A stretch of 64,000 bases of DNA from Ceratotherium simum simum (GCF_000283155.1 NW_004454207.1:12591850-12655849), one strand, 5' to 3'; numbered from the stretch's first letter, positions 23,456 through 36,520 are shown. Notes: a model not told the origin generated them from the letters alone. Numbers and translations are program-made.

Positions 23456-23895
23456 TTCTTTTTTTTCAAAATACTTATTTATTAATTCATTTACAATAAT
23501 AAACTTTTATGTGTTAACATAAATCACACATTTTTATGAAAAACAGCTGTTTTCCAAAACAAAAAAATCTAGTGAGAAGAGGAGCATTGTTTCACATTTT
23601 TTACAAATCTCTGTGATGTCTGGCTTAATAGAGAACAGGTGGGGTCTCATATCTGCTTCTGTCCTCAATCTGTTATGGCATCGCACATCATGTAACCTCT
23701 GGAAAAGACTGGTGCACATTCATGAGAGAATGAGAGTGAAAAATGCAAATGACATCATAGTGTTATTATGAAAACAGGCCCCACAGATCCCCGGAAAAGG
23801 GGGTCCCTATATTTCTTTTTAAAAGCTAAGAAGCTGTTTCTAGAAGCTTTCCCAGCAGACCACCCCTCGTGTTTAATTGACCAGGACGGGATCAC
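23456..23895 (-). pseudogene. Retroposed 3' end of a hAT-transposase-like transcript
   Basis: Inserted in the L1 with a target duplication TTAGGCAAGTATTCTT / TTAGGCAGTATTCTT (23440-23455, 23896-23910). On minus it has an A-rich tail at the 3' end (23466-23456) preceded by AATAAA (23483-23478). A frame at 23719-23534 on minus contains EADMRPHLFSIKPDITEICK, similar to the C-terminus of hAT transposases. The related element at 9702-10205 has DNA-transposon ends; this one instead has retroposition hallmarks. It is either a copied transposon transcript or the 3' end of a hAT-derived gene. Confidence 0.55.
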
Positions 23896-24093
23896 TTAGG
23901 CAGTATTCTTAAATGTGACACCAAAAGCATGATTCATAAAAGAAGAAATAAATTGGACTTCATCAAAGTTAAAAACTTTTGCTTTTCAAAGACACCATTA
24001 AGAAAATGAAAAGATAAGCTACAGACTGGGAGAAAACATTTGCAAATCATGTATCCGATAAAAACTTGTATCCAAAATATATAAAGAACTCTT

Positions 24094-24402
24094 TTTTTTT
24101 TTTTTTTTGTTTATTGCAGTAACATTTGTTTATGACATTGTAAAAATTTCAGGTGTACATCATTGTACTTTTTTTTTTGTGACGAACATTAGCCCTGAGC
24201 TAACATCTGTTGCCAGTCCTCCCCTTTTTGCTGAGAAAGATTGTCCCTGGGCTAACATCTGTGCCCATCTCCCTCGACTTTATATGGGATGCCGCCACAG
24301 CATGGCTTGACAAGCGGTGCATGCCTGGGATCCGAACCGGCAAACCCTGGGCCATAGAAGCGGAGCATGAGAACTTAACTGCTACGCCACCGGGCCAGCC
24401 CC
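24094..24402 (-). mobile_element. Chimeric ERE + L1 3' end retroelement
   Basis: On minus: ERE head at 24402, ERE body to about 24179, then an L1 3' terminus (24168-24109, reading 'gtacacctgaaa' to 'ttactgcaataaac') and poly(A) at 24108-24094. A single duplication TATAAAGAACTCTT (24080-24093, 24403-24416) encloses both parts. Confidence 0.8.
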
Positions 24403-25334
24403 TATAAAGAACTCTTGCAACTCGACAATAAGAAGATAAACAACCTAATTTAAAAATAGGTTTAAATATTTTACCGAAGAAGAGATATGAATGGCTAATA
24501 AGTACTACATGAAAAGATGCTCAACGTCATTAGTCATTAGAGAAAGGCAAATTAAAACTACATATATTAGAATACCTATAATAAAAAGGAGAGACAATAT
24601 CAAGCGCTGGTGAGGATGTGGAGAAACTAGAGCCCTCATACATTGCTGGTGGGAATGTAAAATGGTGCAGCCACTTTGGAAAAGTTTGGCTGTTGCTCAA
24701 AATGTTAAATATAGATTTACCATAGGACTCACGAATTGCACAACTATTAACCAAGAGAAATGAAAACATTTTTATAAAAATGTGTACATAAATGTTCATA
24801 GCATTATTCACAATAACAAAAACTTGTACATGAATGTTCATAACAGTATTATTCACAATAGCCAAAAAGTGGAAACAATCCAAATACCCACCAATTGGTA
24901 AATGGATCAACAAAATGTGGTATGTCCATACAACGGAATTACATTCAGCAATAAAAAGCAATGAACTACTACTGATAGACGCTACAACATAGATGAACCT
25001 CAAAACCATTATGCTAAGTGAGAGAAGCCAGATGCAAAAGACCACATACTGTATGATTCCATTTATACAAAATATCCAGAAAAGGCAAATCTATAAAGAC
25101 AGACCATTAGTGGTTGCCTGGGTCCAGAGATGGAAACGTGGATTGACTGCAAATGCACACAAGGGATCTCTTTGGGGTGATGGAAATATTCAAAATCTGA
25201 ATTGTGGTGATGGTTGCACAACTCTGTAAATTTACTAAAAATCATTGAATTGTATACTTAAAGCAGGTGAATTTTATGGTGTGCAAATTTTACCTCTATA
25301 AAACCGATTTTTATAAAACAGTATACTTATAATT

Positions 25335-25510
25335 GCCTATGAATTCCAGCTCTGCTACTTATTAGCTGTGGAATCGTGGGCATGTTATCTAATCTTTTTA
25401 GGACTCAATTTCCTCACTTGTAAAATGGGAATAATAGTATATACCTCATCAGATTGTCGTGAAGATTCAAGTTAATACTTAAGTCGGTGCCAGTATTTGT
25501 TAACTACTAT
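25335..25510 (+). repeat. MIR SINE
   Basis: 'cagctctgctacttattagctgtggaatcgtgggca', 'ctcacttgtaaaatgggaataatag', 'gtgaagattcaagttaat' in MIR order. Confidence 0.8.
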
Positions 25511-25591
25511 TATCTTATTAATAACATTTTCTGTGATGTTTATACTTCCAATAAAAGTTTCTGACAATGAAGCACATTATATTCTATTTAT

Positions 25592-25725
25592 CAATAAATT
25601 TTATTATTTTATTGAGCTATAATTCACATACCATAAGATTTACACTTTCAAACTGTACAATTCATTGGTTTTTAGTATATTCACAAAGTAGTGCAACCAT
25701 CACCACTAATTCTACATTTTTATCA
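25592..25725 (-). repeat. L1 3' UTR fragment
   Basis: 'attgagctataattcacataccataagatt' and 'gcaaccatcaccacta' are the reverse complement of an L1 3' end. Confidence 0.75.
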
Positions 25726-26380
25726 ACTCAATGGGTTTTTTGAATTGGCTGGTGTAAATATTTAGAATGTAAGATGAATTCTCAATTTATAAACTTATAA
25801 ATTTCTAAGTTTCTAAATTTAGGAACTAAATGCCTCCATCCAAATACAATATATTGTAGTTTCCACCTTCACTTAAGCAATGAACTTGTTTATTGAAACA
25901 TAGCTTCCTAAGAAAACTGTTGTACCTAAATTTATGTGATAGGAAACATATATTCATTTTAATCTTAAGTATTCAATGAACACAGGTAGCCTAAATTCTT
26001 ATTCACCTCTCCTTACATTTTTTTCTGGCTATAAATAATGAATACCTGTTCATGATAGAACATTTGTAAAGTATAGAAATGCATGGGGAGAAACAAAAAT
26101 TGCTCGACTTCTTTTTAACACACGATGAATAAAGGGTTAAGAAAGTCTCGAAAATCTTTACATTTTAAAACACTGATTTAGTATTAAACACTAAACAAGT
26201 GGGTTTTCTTGGATCGGCTTTTTAAAAAATCTCTGGGCGCTCTTACGACATCTAGCTTCTATCTTATGCTAACTCCCTTCTGAACGCAGTCTAGCGCCAC
26301 CACGGACGGCCTCCCTGGCTCTAGAAACCTCTCTCTGAGAACAAGTTAAGGACTTTGCTTTCGCAATCTCTGGGTCACTG
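25726..26380. other. No gene; EIF2S3 upstream region
   Basis: AT-rich up to the start of the CpG island. Confidence 0.5.
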
Positions 26381-26911
26381 AGCAGTTCACCAAACCTCCG
26401 CTCGAGGGCGCCCTCCCCGCGGCCCGTCAGGTGACGCGCGGCGCCGTTAAGCACGGCCAGCTCAAAGCGCGGCCTCTTCCCGGCCAACAGCCCAGTCACA
26501 GGCGGGCCAGACCCCGAGCCGACCTCACTTTTTAAATTATGGGTATCGGAAAAGAAAGACATTCCCACTGTCTGTCCTCACACCGAGATAAGATTCCCAG
26601 GTTCCCGGAAACTCTTTCCGCTATCCCCACGGGAAACGGAAATGGCTTCTCGCTCGCCAGCGCGCGCGTCGGTTGCATCATCCGCCTAGCAAGGGGCCTT
26701 TTTCTGGGGCTGCCCTCAGCGTTGCCTGCATAAATAGCCAACAGGTCTGCGACGAATGGATCCCAAAACTTTGCCTCGTGATTTGTAGTCAGCCTGCCGG
26801 CAGGCACTACATAAACCCAAGCAGAGAGAAGACCAAGCAGTGAGGCCCGTGCTGCACCGATCACCCTCCTTTCCCAGGCCGGCGCCTTAGTCAGCCTTCC
26901 CGCCTCCGCTG

Positions 26912-26920
26912 CCCCGCCCC
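26912..26920. promoter_or_regulatory. EIF2S3: GC box (SP1/KLF site)
   Basis: CCCCGCCCC, suitably placed upstream of the likely TSS. Confidence 0.55.
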
Positions 26921-26962
26921 GCACAAGGGGGCCTGCGTACAGTCAGGCAGTAGCCGGCGCGA

Positions 26963-26976
26963 CTTCCTTCCTCTCC
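26963..26976 (+). promoter_or_regulatory. EIF2S3: Candidate TSS / 5' TOP pyrimidine tract of EIF2S3
   Basis: Uninterrupted CTTCCTTCCTCTCC immediately before the start codon region. A transcript starting at the first C would have a 21-nt leader and a 5' terminal oligopyrimidine tract, as in many translation-factor mRNAs. TSS not proven by sequence. Confidence 0.45.
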
Positions 26977-26983
26977 GGGCAAG

Positions 26984-27052
26984 ATGGCTGGGGGCGAGGC
27001 TGGAGTGACTCTAGGGCAGCCGCATCTTTCTCGCCAGGATCTCGCCACCTTG
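26984..27052 (+). CDS. EIF2S3: EIF2S3 exon 1 coding part (residues 1-23)
   Basis: Start ATG lies in CAAGATGGCTGG, a strong context and near TISU element. Ends ACC TTG before gtaaag, phase 0. N-terminal extension typical of eukaryotic eIF2 gamma. Confidence 0.96.
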
Positions 27053-30000
27053 GTAAAGTTCCCCTGTGGGAGGATGGGGAGTAAGCTGAGGAGTGGGGAT
27101 GACCGAGCGTCCCGGGAGGCTTTGAGGCGAGGCAATGCCGAGCTGTCGGGAGCGTGGGGTAGGAGGGAGCCCCGGAGCCCGCCGGGTTAAGCCGCGCTCG
27201 CGCCGCCGCCTGCACCTCCGCAGGTCCGCGAGCTGGACCTGGGGATGTGAGATCGTGAGACCTCGAGACCCCGAAGGATTCGATTGGAAAGTCATAGTGT
27301 TAAATGTCATTGAGGTTTTAACTTCTTAAAGTCTGGGAAGGGAATGTCTACATTGTCCTCAGTGCTTAATGCTGTCAAGGTTGGGGGGCTTCGGGCCTCC
27401 ACATCTCCCACAGTGAGCGGAGGTGTAGTCTTGTATAACGATGAAGGAGTCTTAGGGCTTCCCAGTCTTCAGAGTACCAGATTGCTTATACAGGAAAAGC
27501 GTTTTAGAAGTAGAAGAGAGCTAGCTGTTCAGATAGTGGCGAGCTGTAGGTAGCAAATATGGTTGAAGAAAAAGTTGTGATTTGTGTTACGTACAGCGAT
27601 TTAGAATAAAAATAATATGTTTGATTACAGGATGTTACGAAGTTGACGCCACTTTCACACGAAGTTATCAGCAGACAAGCCACCATTAATATAGGTAAGT
27701 TAAGAATAGCTTGGAGGCCTCCCTTGCTTGATCTCCTGCAAGTAATTTTAACCTCTCTCTTTGTGTGATGACCTGAATTATATGAGGATGCAGATATTCA
27801 AGACATAGATGTTGAGCCCTTGTGAGCAAAGCACCTACTAGATTTTTTGGGAAGCATGTTTCCCGTGCCTGGCTTATAGACTAGAAGAGAAGATATAGAC
27901 ACATGAAAAGTTAATAGCGTAAGGCAATATGTAGTCATATGTAACAGTTTAAGGAAGAGGTGAAAATTCAGCTGTACTGACCACACAGAGTTATTGCAAG
28001 GGCAGAGTTTGTGAAAGTTTTATTTGCTATATATGCTATTGTTAAGTAGAATACTTTTTTTTTCTTAATTGGCATCTAGAACTTTAGAGGAGAAGTTATG
28101 TTGACTGAGTGTAAATTTTTGGTATTTGAGAGTCTGTACAAACAGCACAGTAAAACCTAGTTAAAGGTAAGGTTCTGCCACAAGGCTATTAAAAAGTTAT
28201 AAGATATATGCTACCCTTGGCAGCATTACCATGATTAAATCTAGGTTGTTTTCATGCGTTCATTTTTGTTATGTTAGGATTCATCATACCTATTTACTTC
28301 ACTCTGGAAATGCTGGAAAGTTTCTTAATATATAAGATTTTAAGTACTTTTTATTGAGTGTTCATTTTAAATGAAGGTAGTGTTTTCTGTGATTAAAAAC
28401 ATAAGATGAATAGTTTTTATTATGGTGAGTATGGTTTTTAAACAAGGTTGTCAGTTACATAGAAAGTTCTCTTTAGTCCTGTATCAGATTAAGTTTTTAG
28501 TAGGAAAGGATGTATAGCAGGAAAAATCAAAAGTAATTGTTGGTTTTACATTGATATTTACGGTTAGTTATGGCTTTGGGTTTTCCACTCTTAACACTAT
28601 TTGAAAAAACATCTGGTGTAATTGAGTACACATGAATTAATTTTTTGTACTTTGTCTACAGGTACAATTGGTCATGTAGCTCATGGGAAATCCACAGTTG
28701 TAAAAGCTATTTCTGGAGTTCACACTGTCAGGTTCAAAAATGAACTGGAAAGAAACATTACAATCAAACTTGGATATGCTAATGCTAAGGTGAGCTGTGT
28801 ACTGTGAAACTAGAACCTAGCTTTAATTTTTGAACATGCAGGTAAATCTAAATCTTTTTTTGATTGGAACTTTCAGATTTATAAACTTGACGACCCAAGT
28901 TGTCCTCGGCCAGAATGTTATAGATCCTGTGGAAGCAGTACACCCGATGAGTTTCCTACAGACATTCCAGGGACCAAAGGGAACTTCAGATTAGTCAGGT
29001 AACCACTTCCGTGCTAAAAACACTTTACACTTCATATTTTATTGTCTTATGATTTGTGTTTTTTGAAATATTTAACTGAGATGTTAAACAGTGAACCTAA
29101 TTGCTGATTTTCCATTATTTTATGTTTTTATTGTCTATAATGACAATAATTTGAACAGTCAAGTATTTAAACCTAAGTTAAAATACTTACATCTAAGTTC
29201 TCCAAAGGAAAAGTATCACATAAGCAGAATGAAAGGGAGGGAAACACAGCTCATTGAATTTAAGGGATTCTTTTTGCCAGGCTTCCTAAATTTCTTTTAA
29301 ACAATGTTATTTCTATTTCTTAGATAAGGGAGGAACAAAGCCATTCTTTTTTTTTTTTTTTGTGAGGAGGATCAGCCCCGAGCTAACATCCATGCTAATC
29401 CTCCTCTTTTTTTTTTTGCTGAGGAAGACCGACTCTGAGCTAACATCTATTGCCAATCCTCCTCCTTTTTTTTTTTTTTTTTACCCAAAGCCCCAGTAGA
29501 TAGTTGTATGTCATAGTTGCACATCCTTCTAGTTGCTATATGTGGGACTCGGCCTCAGCATGGCCGGAAAAGTGGTGCGTTGGTGCGCACCCGGTATCCG
29601 AACCTGGACCGCCAGTAGCGGAGCGTGCGCACTTAACCGCTAAGCCACAGGGCCGGCCTGGAACAAAGCTATACTTAATTACTCCTCTTAAATACATGGG
29701 CTTGTTACCCACCTGTTTTCTGAGTATGATTGCATATCCTGGTTCTTTATCAGAGGATACTGACATCCGCCTAGTGATGTTTATGGGGTTTGGGGATGCC
29801 CCACAAGGAAATTTTAGATCTGGGGCAGAGTTGGAACTAGGGAGAGGTGAGTGAGACCCAAAATTTAAGAAGGGGGGAATGCTAAAAAAAACTCAGTAAT
29901 CAAGATAAATAGTATTTTATTTTTTATTTATTTATTTTTTTAATATCGATTCATTTAGAGTGTGTGTGTGAGAGAGTGTGTGAGTATGTGAGAGAGAGAG

Positions 30001-33000
30001 GAAGATCAGCTCTGAGCTAACATCTGTCGCCAATCCTCCTCTTTTTGCTGAGGAAGACTGGCCCTGAGCTAACATCTGTGCCTATCTTCCTCTACTTTAT
30101 ATGGGACGCCGCCACAGCATGGCCTGACAAGCAGTGTGTCAGTGCACGCCCGGGATCCGAACCTGGGCCACCAGCAGCGGAGCGTGCACACTTAACCACT
30201 ATGCCACCGGGCAGGCCCTAAACAGTATTTTAATGCAATTCTTTTGAAATTAATGCAAAGAAATTGTCATAAACAGAATATCATTTTTTTAAATAGAGAC
30301 AGGTTCAAATTACTCATTTTTTTCTTTCTTTCTTTCTTTTTTTTTTTTTTTTCTTGCTGAGGAAGATTCTCCCTGAGCTGACATCTGTGCCAGTCTTCTT
30401 CTATTTTGTATATGGGTCACCGCCACAGCATGGCTGCTGATGAGTGGTATAGGTCCGTGCCCGGGAACCAAACCTGGGCTGCCAAAGTGGAATACACCAA
30501 ACTTAACCACTAGGCCACGGGGCCAGCCCCTAATTTTGATTTTTAAAAAACTTTAAATATTTATTTTGATTACTGGGTTTTTTGGCATCCCCTTGAATTT
30601 TGTACCTGAGGCAAGGACCTCACTTGCCTCACTCTAGTTCTGGCCCTGATCAGGGATCAGCAGACTTTTTCTGTAAAGGGCCAGATAGTAAATATTTTCT
30701 GCTTTGCAGGCCATAGGTTCTCTGTTGCAACTACTTATCTCTGCTCTTTTGTTATGAAAGCAGATGTGATGTGCATAAGTGAGTATGGCAGTGGGCAGTT
30801 TGCTGACTCCTGTTTTAGATCAGGATAGTGTGTGCATACAATTTTTAAAAATAATGATTCTGAATGAGTAGCATAGTTTTGTTAAAATAGTGCTGCCGTC
30901 TCCAGTTTAGATTGGCAGTTCCAGCTTTTCAAAATGCTAGAGAAATTTTTGGCAGATTATTTTTTCAGATGGCAATGCCCATTCTGTTAACACTGTTTTG
31001 GCTTTGAAATCAATGACATTCCCGATATACACTCTATATCATATTCTATACCATATTCACTTTGATTGGATTTGGGAGTTTCTGTCCCTTCAGTTATTTC
31101 TACACATAGCTAATTTCATAGCTTTGTAATGATCTGCAGTGATTTTACTCTGAGCCAGTAGGTAATCTTATTTCCAAAGTCTAGAAATGCTAAATCCTGT
31201 AACCACTTGACTTTACAGCAGTAAGAATTAATTCCATATTCTGATTCCATATTCATATGTAATATTCATATTCTGTATTTAAAGTGATTTATTTTGTTTT
31301 TTTGTGTGTGTGTGAGGAAGATTTGTCTTGAGCTAACATCTGTTGCCAATCTTCCTCTTTTTTTTTTTTTTTTGCTTGAGGAAGGTTAGCTCTGAGCTAA
31401 CATCTGTGCCAGTCCTCCTCTATTTTGTATGTGGGTTGCCGCCACAGCATGGCTGACGAGCGGTGTATGTCCGCGCATGGGATCTGACCTTGTGAACCCA
31501 GGCCGCTGAAGCGCAGTGGGCTGAACCCAACTGCTATGCTACGGGGCCAGCCCCTAAAGTAATTTCATTTTAAGAAACCTATAACTTGCACATTGAAGTA
31601 TAGATTGATCTTAGGACTGATTGTTGTTTCTCAATTGTTAGACATGTTTCCTTTGTTGACTGTCCTGGCCACGATATTTTGATGGCTACTATGCTGAATG
31701 GTGCAGCAGTGATGGATGCAGCTCTTCTGTTGATAGGTAAATACATCAGAATTGGTTTGGACGAATCAGTGTGGAGCATATCCAAGATGAAATATTTAAG
31801 GAGAAACTAAGGCCCTTAAGAGCCATATCCATTACCTAAGGGTCAAGTTAATGGGAACTAACATGTCATCCAGGATGACACCCTGCCTACCAGATAGACC
31901 TAGGGCTGATATCTTGTGGGAATTCTTACAGTAGTATGTATTTTTAAAAAGTCAGTAGTGCATTTTCCCCACTTAGATCACATGAAATGATTTATTATTT
32001 TAGTTATATATTTACATGTAAAAGTAGATATATGGTTTTTTTTTTTTTTGTCTCTGAGTTGTTCACTGCAACATTGATGTATAATGGTTTTATTTACTTG
32101 TAAATCTCATTCGTAATAAGTGCTGAAGTCTAGACTTGAATTGAGGTTTTCAGGGCTAGGATTGTGCTACTTTCCTTATGTGAGCTGTTGAGAGATTTTG
32201 TTGCTGTGAGATATAATTTTTAAAAGTATGCCAAGTGGATATAGTACAGGACACCTGAATGTCACCGCCTAGGGAGGATGATCGTTGGAGTGCCCAATAA
32301 AACATGCCTATTTCTTTATAATACACTGTCGGTTATCTTGGCAGTTATGTTCTTCCCTCCCATTGTTAGATAGTAGCCTCTGATGGTAGTTGAAACCCCT
32401 CTTAATTACTCTCTGCCCCTCAGGATCTTGACTGGGCCAGAACATCTCTAACACTAGATAGAGCCAGAGGGCTATACCTTATCCCTGAGCAAAACCTGAG
32501 GGCAGACCCTGAGATGCCAGACTTGTTGATTCCAAACTTCTTGCTTAGGACCAGGAATGGGAGGCTCCAGTGAATGCAGGCACAGAGGGTGAAGCAGGGG
32601 CAAAAGGTGGATGCTTGGTGATGTCCAAGACTTTTGCCTTGAATAGGGCTAGGGCATTCAAATGTTTCCTTTATTATATGCCAGCTAATTTTTTTTTTTG
32701 GTAGTAAAACACACATAACATAAAATTTACCATTTTAGCCCATTTAAAGTGTACAATCCAGTGACATTTAATATATTCACGGTGTTGTACAAGCATCACT
32801 GCTATCTAGTTCCAGAACGTTTTCATCACTCCAAAAGGAAACCTCGTGCCCATTAAACAGTCCCTCTATTCCCCTTCCCCCCAGCCCCTGGCAACCACTA
32901 ATCTGCTTTCTGTCTCTTATGGATTTGCCTGTTCTGGCAAATATTTCTAGCTAATTCTCATGCATCTTTTTTATTCATCATCTAGCTGGTAATGAGTCTT

Positions 33001-36000
33001 GTCCTCAGCCTCAAACTTCTGAACACCTGGCTGCTATAGAAATCATGAAACTGAAGCATATTTTGATTCTGCAAAATAAAATTGATTTGGTAAAAGAAAG
33101 CCAGGCTAAAGAACAATATGAACAGATCCTTGCATTTGTACAAGGTAAGAAGCCATAATATCTAATAAATCTATGAATCACTTTGAGAGGCATTTAATCC
33201 AGATATCAGATGTTAAATTAACTTTTAATATAATAGGTTATCTAAAACAGGGTGAACTTCTGGGTCTTAAGTCTTATTTTTCTCTACCTACTGCTTGTTA
33301 GCCACCTGATAGAACTAGTGAAATCTGTGTTTCTGAATTTGATAAACTAAAGTACATTTTTGCTGACCAAAAGTTAGAACTGAATTTGTGTTCTGGAGAC
33401 TAGCAATCAGATTAAAAAAAAATCCTTCTCAGTGATGGTAAAATGAACAAAAGCATATTTAAAAAAAAAATAAGTATTACACCATTTATTCTTACTGGGT
33501 AGCTACTTTGAAAATTGGAACTGAAAGTGATTTATTTAATCTTCCTAGTGTCCCTTTCTCTAACAGCACAGTGTTTCTCATTTCAGGGAACACAAGATGC
33601 ATCGTATTGTTGACATCTCTTTTAGCCTGGTTTTTCTTGTTAGAAAGGTTGACTTCCTATGAACCCAGTTCTATCATAATGAAAAAGAATGTGTCACTTT
33701 AATTAAAATCTAATTATGTCTGGTCCATTTCTTTGACCAGCCTGTTTGACATGTACTTAATAAGGATCAAATATTATATGTGCCAGCAGTTTTGATTAGC
33801 AAAGAGTCTGTAATTTTATCTTGACATTTAAAAGGGAGGTTAATTACATGTTATTAGAAATCTTTCAACTAGTAAAATGCTCTTTCCCGGGAGTGTTAGT
33901 ATTTTATTCCTTTAAACAGGTTTATCATTTTAGTATATTAAATATATGTTAATATATTTTAACATTTTTTTTCCTTAATGGGAATAGCATTCATTTTCAG
34001 GAGTAAAAACATACGTAGAATACTACCACCTTTCTAAACAGAATTATCACTTTCTGCCTGTTGTTGGCAGTTGCGTAGGGATGTTTAGGTATCTCTTTTA
34101 GTAAACGTAACTGTTTCATGTAACATGTATAGAGCAAGTTCTGTAAAACTGAAGAATTGTGATCTTTCTGAATTTTGTCATATAGGTACAGTAGCAGAAG
34201 GAGCTCCTATTATTCCAATTTCTGCTCAGCTGAAATACAATATTGAAGTTGTCTGTGAGTACATAGTAAAGAAAATTCCAGTACCTCCAAGAGACTTTAC
34301 TTCAGAACCCCGACTTATTGGTAAGTGATAGGATTTGTCTTTAACTCTTAATTTGATCTTTTCCACATTGGTGATTCCCCTTTAAGGGTGTTTATTAATT
34401 TTTCCTGTTTCTGCAGAGGTGATAATAAATTACAATCTCCATAAAAATTTTTTTGAAATCCATTAATTCTGTGTTATACTGACTGCTACATTGCATTGAT
34501 GAGGGGTGGAGTCCTGAATACAGAAGGAACTTTTAACCTTTTTGTGCTCAGTATATGGTGTGTTGTATGATCAAGATGGAGTAATACAGTATTCTCTATG
34601 GAATTACAATGTTTCATTCAGGAACAGGATAGTGGTATTATGCAAAGTGAAATAAGTCAGAGGGAGAAGGTCAAATACCGTATGATTTCCTTCATTAAGT
34701 AGTAGATAACAACAACAACAAACAAACACATAGAGACAGAGATTGGATTGGTGGTTACCAGAGGGGAAGGAGGGAGGGAGGAGGGCGAAAGGGATACTTC
34801 GGCACATGTGTGTGGTGATGGGTTGTAATTAGTATTTGGGTGGTGAACGTGATGTAATCCATGCAGAAATAGAAGTGTAATGATGTACACCTGAAATTTA
34901 TACAATGTTATAAACCAATGTTACTGCAATAAACAAAAAATTAAAAAAAAAAAAAAGGAACAGGATGGTAGAACTTCCATACAAATGATTTCATTGTACC
35001 ATTAATGAAGATTTTCATGTCCCTTGCACTTTATTTAAGTTCGTAGTACCAATATTGGTATAATTTGATCATCTAAGCTTGTGGTTCCTACACAGAGATG
35101 TAGGAGCCTTTTCAAAACAGACATTTGAGCCCCTCCAAGTCTTCACTCGGCGCCCCTTGTGTGTTGTGGGAAGTGTTCTCCTCGGTGATTGTGATGCATA
35201 CCCCTTGTTAAGGGTCACTGCCCTCAGGGACCTAAGTGTAGGTCATGTAGTCCTATAGTTCTTTTGTAGTTTTTTTTGTGTGTGTGTGAGGAAGATCAGC
35301 CCTGAGCTAACATCCATGCTAATCCTCCTCTTTTTGCTGAGGAAGACCGGCTCTGAGCTAACATCTATTGCCAATTCTCTTCCTTTTTTTTTCCTCAAAG
35401 CCCCAGTAGATAGTTGTATGTCATAGTTGCACATCCTGCTAGTTGCTGCATGTGGGACGCGGCCTCAGTATGGCCGGAGAAGCGGTGCGTCAGTGCGTGC
35501 CCAGGATCCGAACCTGGGCCGCCAGTAGTGGAGCTCGCGCACTTAACCGCTAAGCCATGGGGCCGGCCCTCTTTTGTAGTTTTAAAACTAAATTTTTATT
35601 TTACAAGTCATATGATATAGAGGTATATAAAGAAACAATGATCTCTCTGCCTGCCACTTCTAGCCCCTTAGCTCTGAAGTAACCAAAATTAGCAGTTGGT
35701 GTGTAGTATTCCCACACCTTTCTTTTTCTTCATATCATCATGTATAAACATACATGTTTCTTGTTTTAGTTTTTCTTTGTGGAAGTGGGATCATCCTATG
35801 CATGTTATTTTTGTAACTAGTTTTATTTTTTTTCTTAACCGTGTATGAGGGTTATCCTTCTAGATCATTACATGTGACTCTAACATTATTTTTTAATAGC
35901 TGCATGTTACTCCATAATATGAATGTACCATAATCCTATCAATGAACTTTTAAGTTATTTCTAATTTTTCCATCATAAGTAAGGCTGCAGTAAACCTAGT

Positions 36001-36520
36001 TGAGTAACAATACTAGAGTTTGTCACAAATTACCCCTCTGGTGTAAATCTTATGCGTCTACTATTTTAGAAAAGTTAACTTAGAATAATATTTTTTCTAA
36101 AGTTAAAATGAACAGAATTGGCTTGATTTGTTTTGTTTTCTTTTAGTTATTAGATCCTTTGATGTCAACAAACCTGGCTGTGAAGTTGATGACCTTAAGG
36201 GAGGTGTAGCTGGTGGTAGTATTCTAAAAGGAGTATTAAAGGTAAACTGGATTTTGGTTGTTGGGTCTTTCTTTTGTTTGGTTTTCCCTTGTCTTAATCA
36301 GGAAAATAGTATGGACACTCCAAATTGAAAAATAAAATTTTTTTTATGGTGTCTATACTTGATAGAGATTTCTTTGTTTACTTTTATGTCTTTTGATGTG
36401 TCTGTCCTCTAACTTTATAGGCTCTTTATGAGTATGTAGCACATTTTATATGGGGATAGCCTTGTGTGGTAGGTAGTTAGAAACAGTTGGGTGGTTCTGG
36501 TTTTGAAGATGTCTTCCACA

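Larger units (their letters stand above)
22926..25320 (+). mobile_element. 5'-truncated L1 (ORF2 C-terminus and 3' UTR), with nested insertions
   Basis: Sense-strand L1 ORF2 signatures: 'agctggcttttttgcagaaattgacaagctgat', 'gtggtactgccacaaagacagacatatagatcaatggaacagaattgag', 'aaattggacttcatcaaagttaaaaac', then the 3' UTR with 'gttcatagcattattcacaatag' and 'tgaattgtatacttaaa'. The frame is broken by stops and by insertions at 23456-23895 and 24094-24402. Confidence 0.9.
26380..27250. promoter_or_regulatory. EIF2S3: CpG island and promoter of EIF2S3
   Basis: CpG-dense sequence covering the upstream region, exon 1 and the start of intron 1. It contains a GC box at 26912-26920, about 45 bp upstream of a likely initiation site in a pyrimidine tract. 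No TATA box is evident. Confidence 0.85.

Noticed and set aside
24530..25045. 171-codon minus-strand frame
   Set aside because: It is the antisense of an L1 3' region (22926-25320), with no protein family features.
26532..26924. 130-codon minus-strand frame upstream of EIF2S3, a possible divergent transcript
   Set aside because: It lies in the EIF2S3 CpG island, shows no domain, splice or poly(A) signal, and can be explained by base composition.
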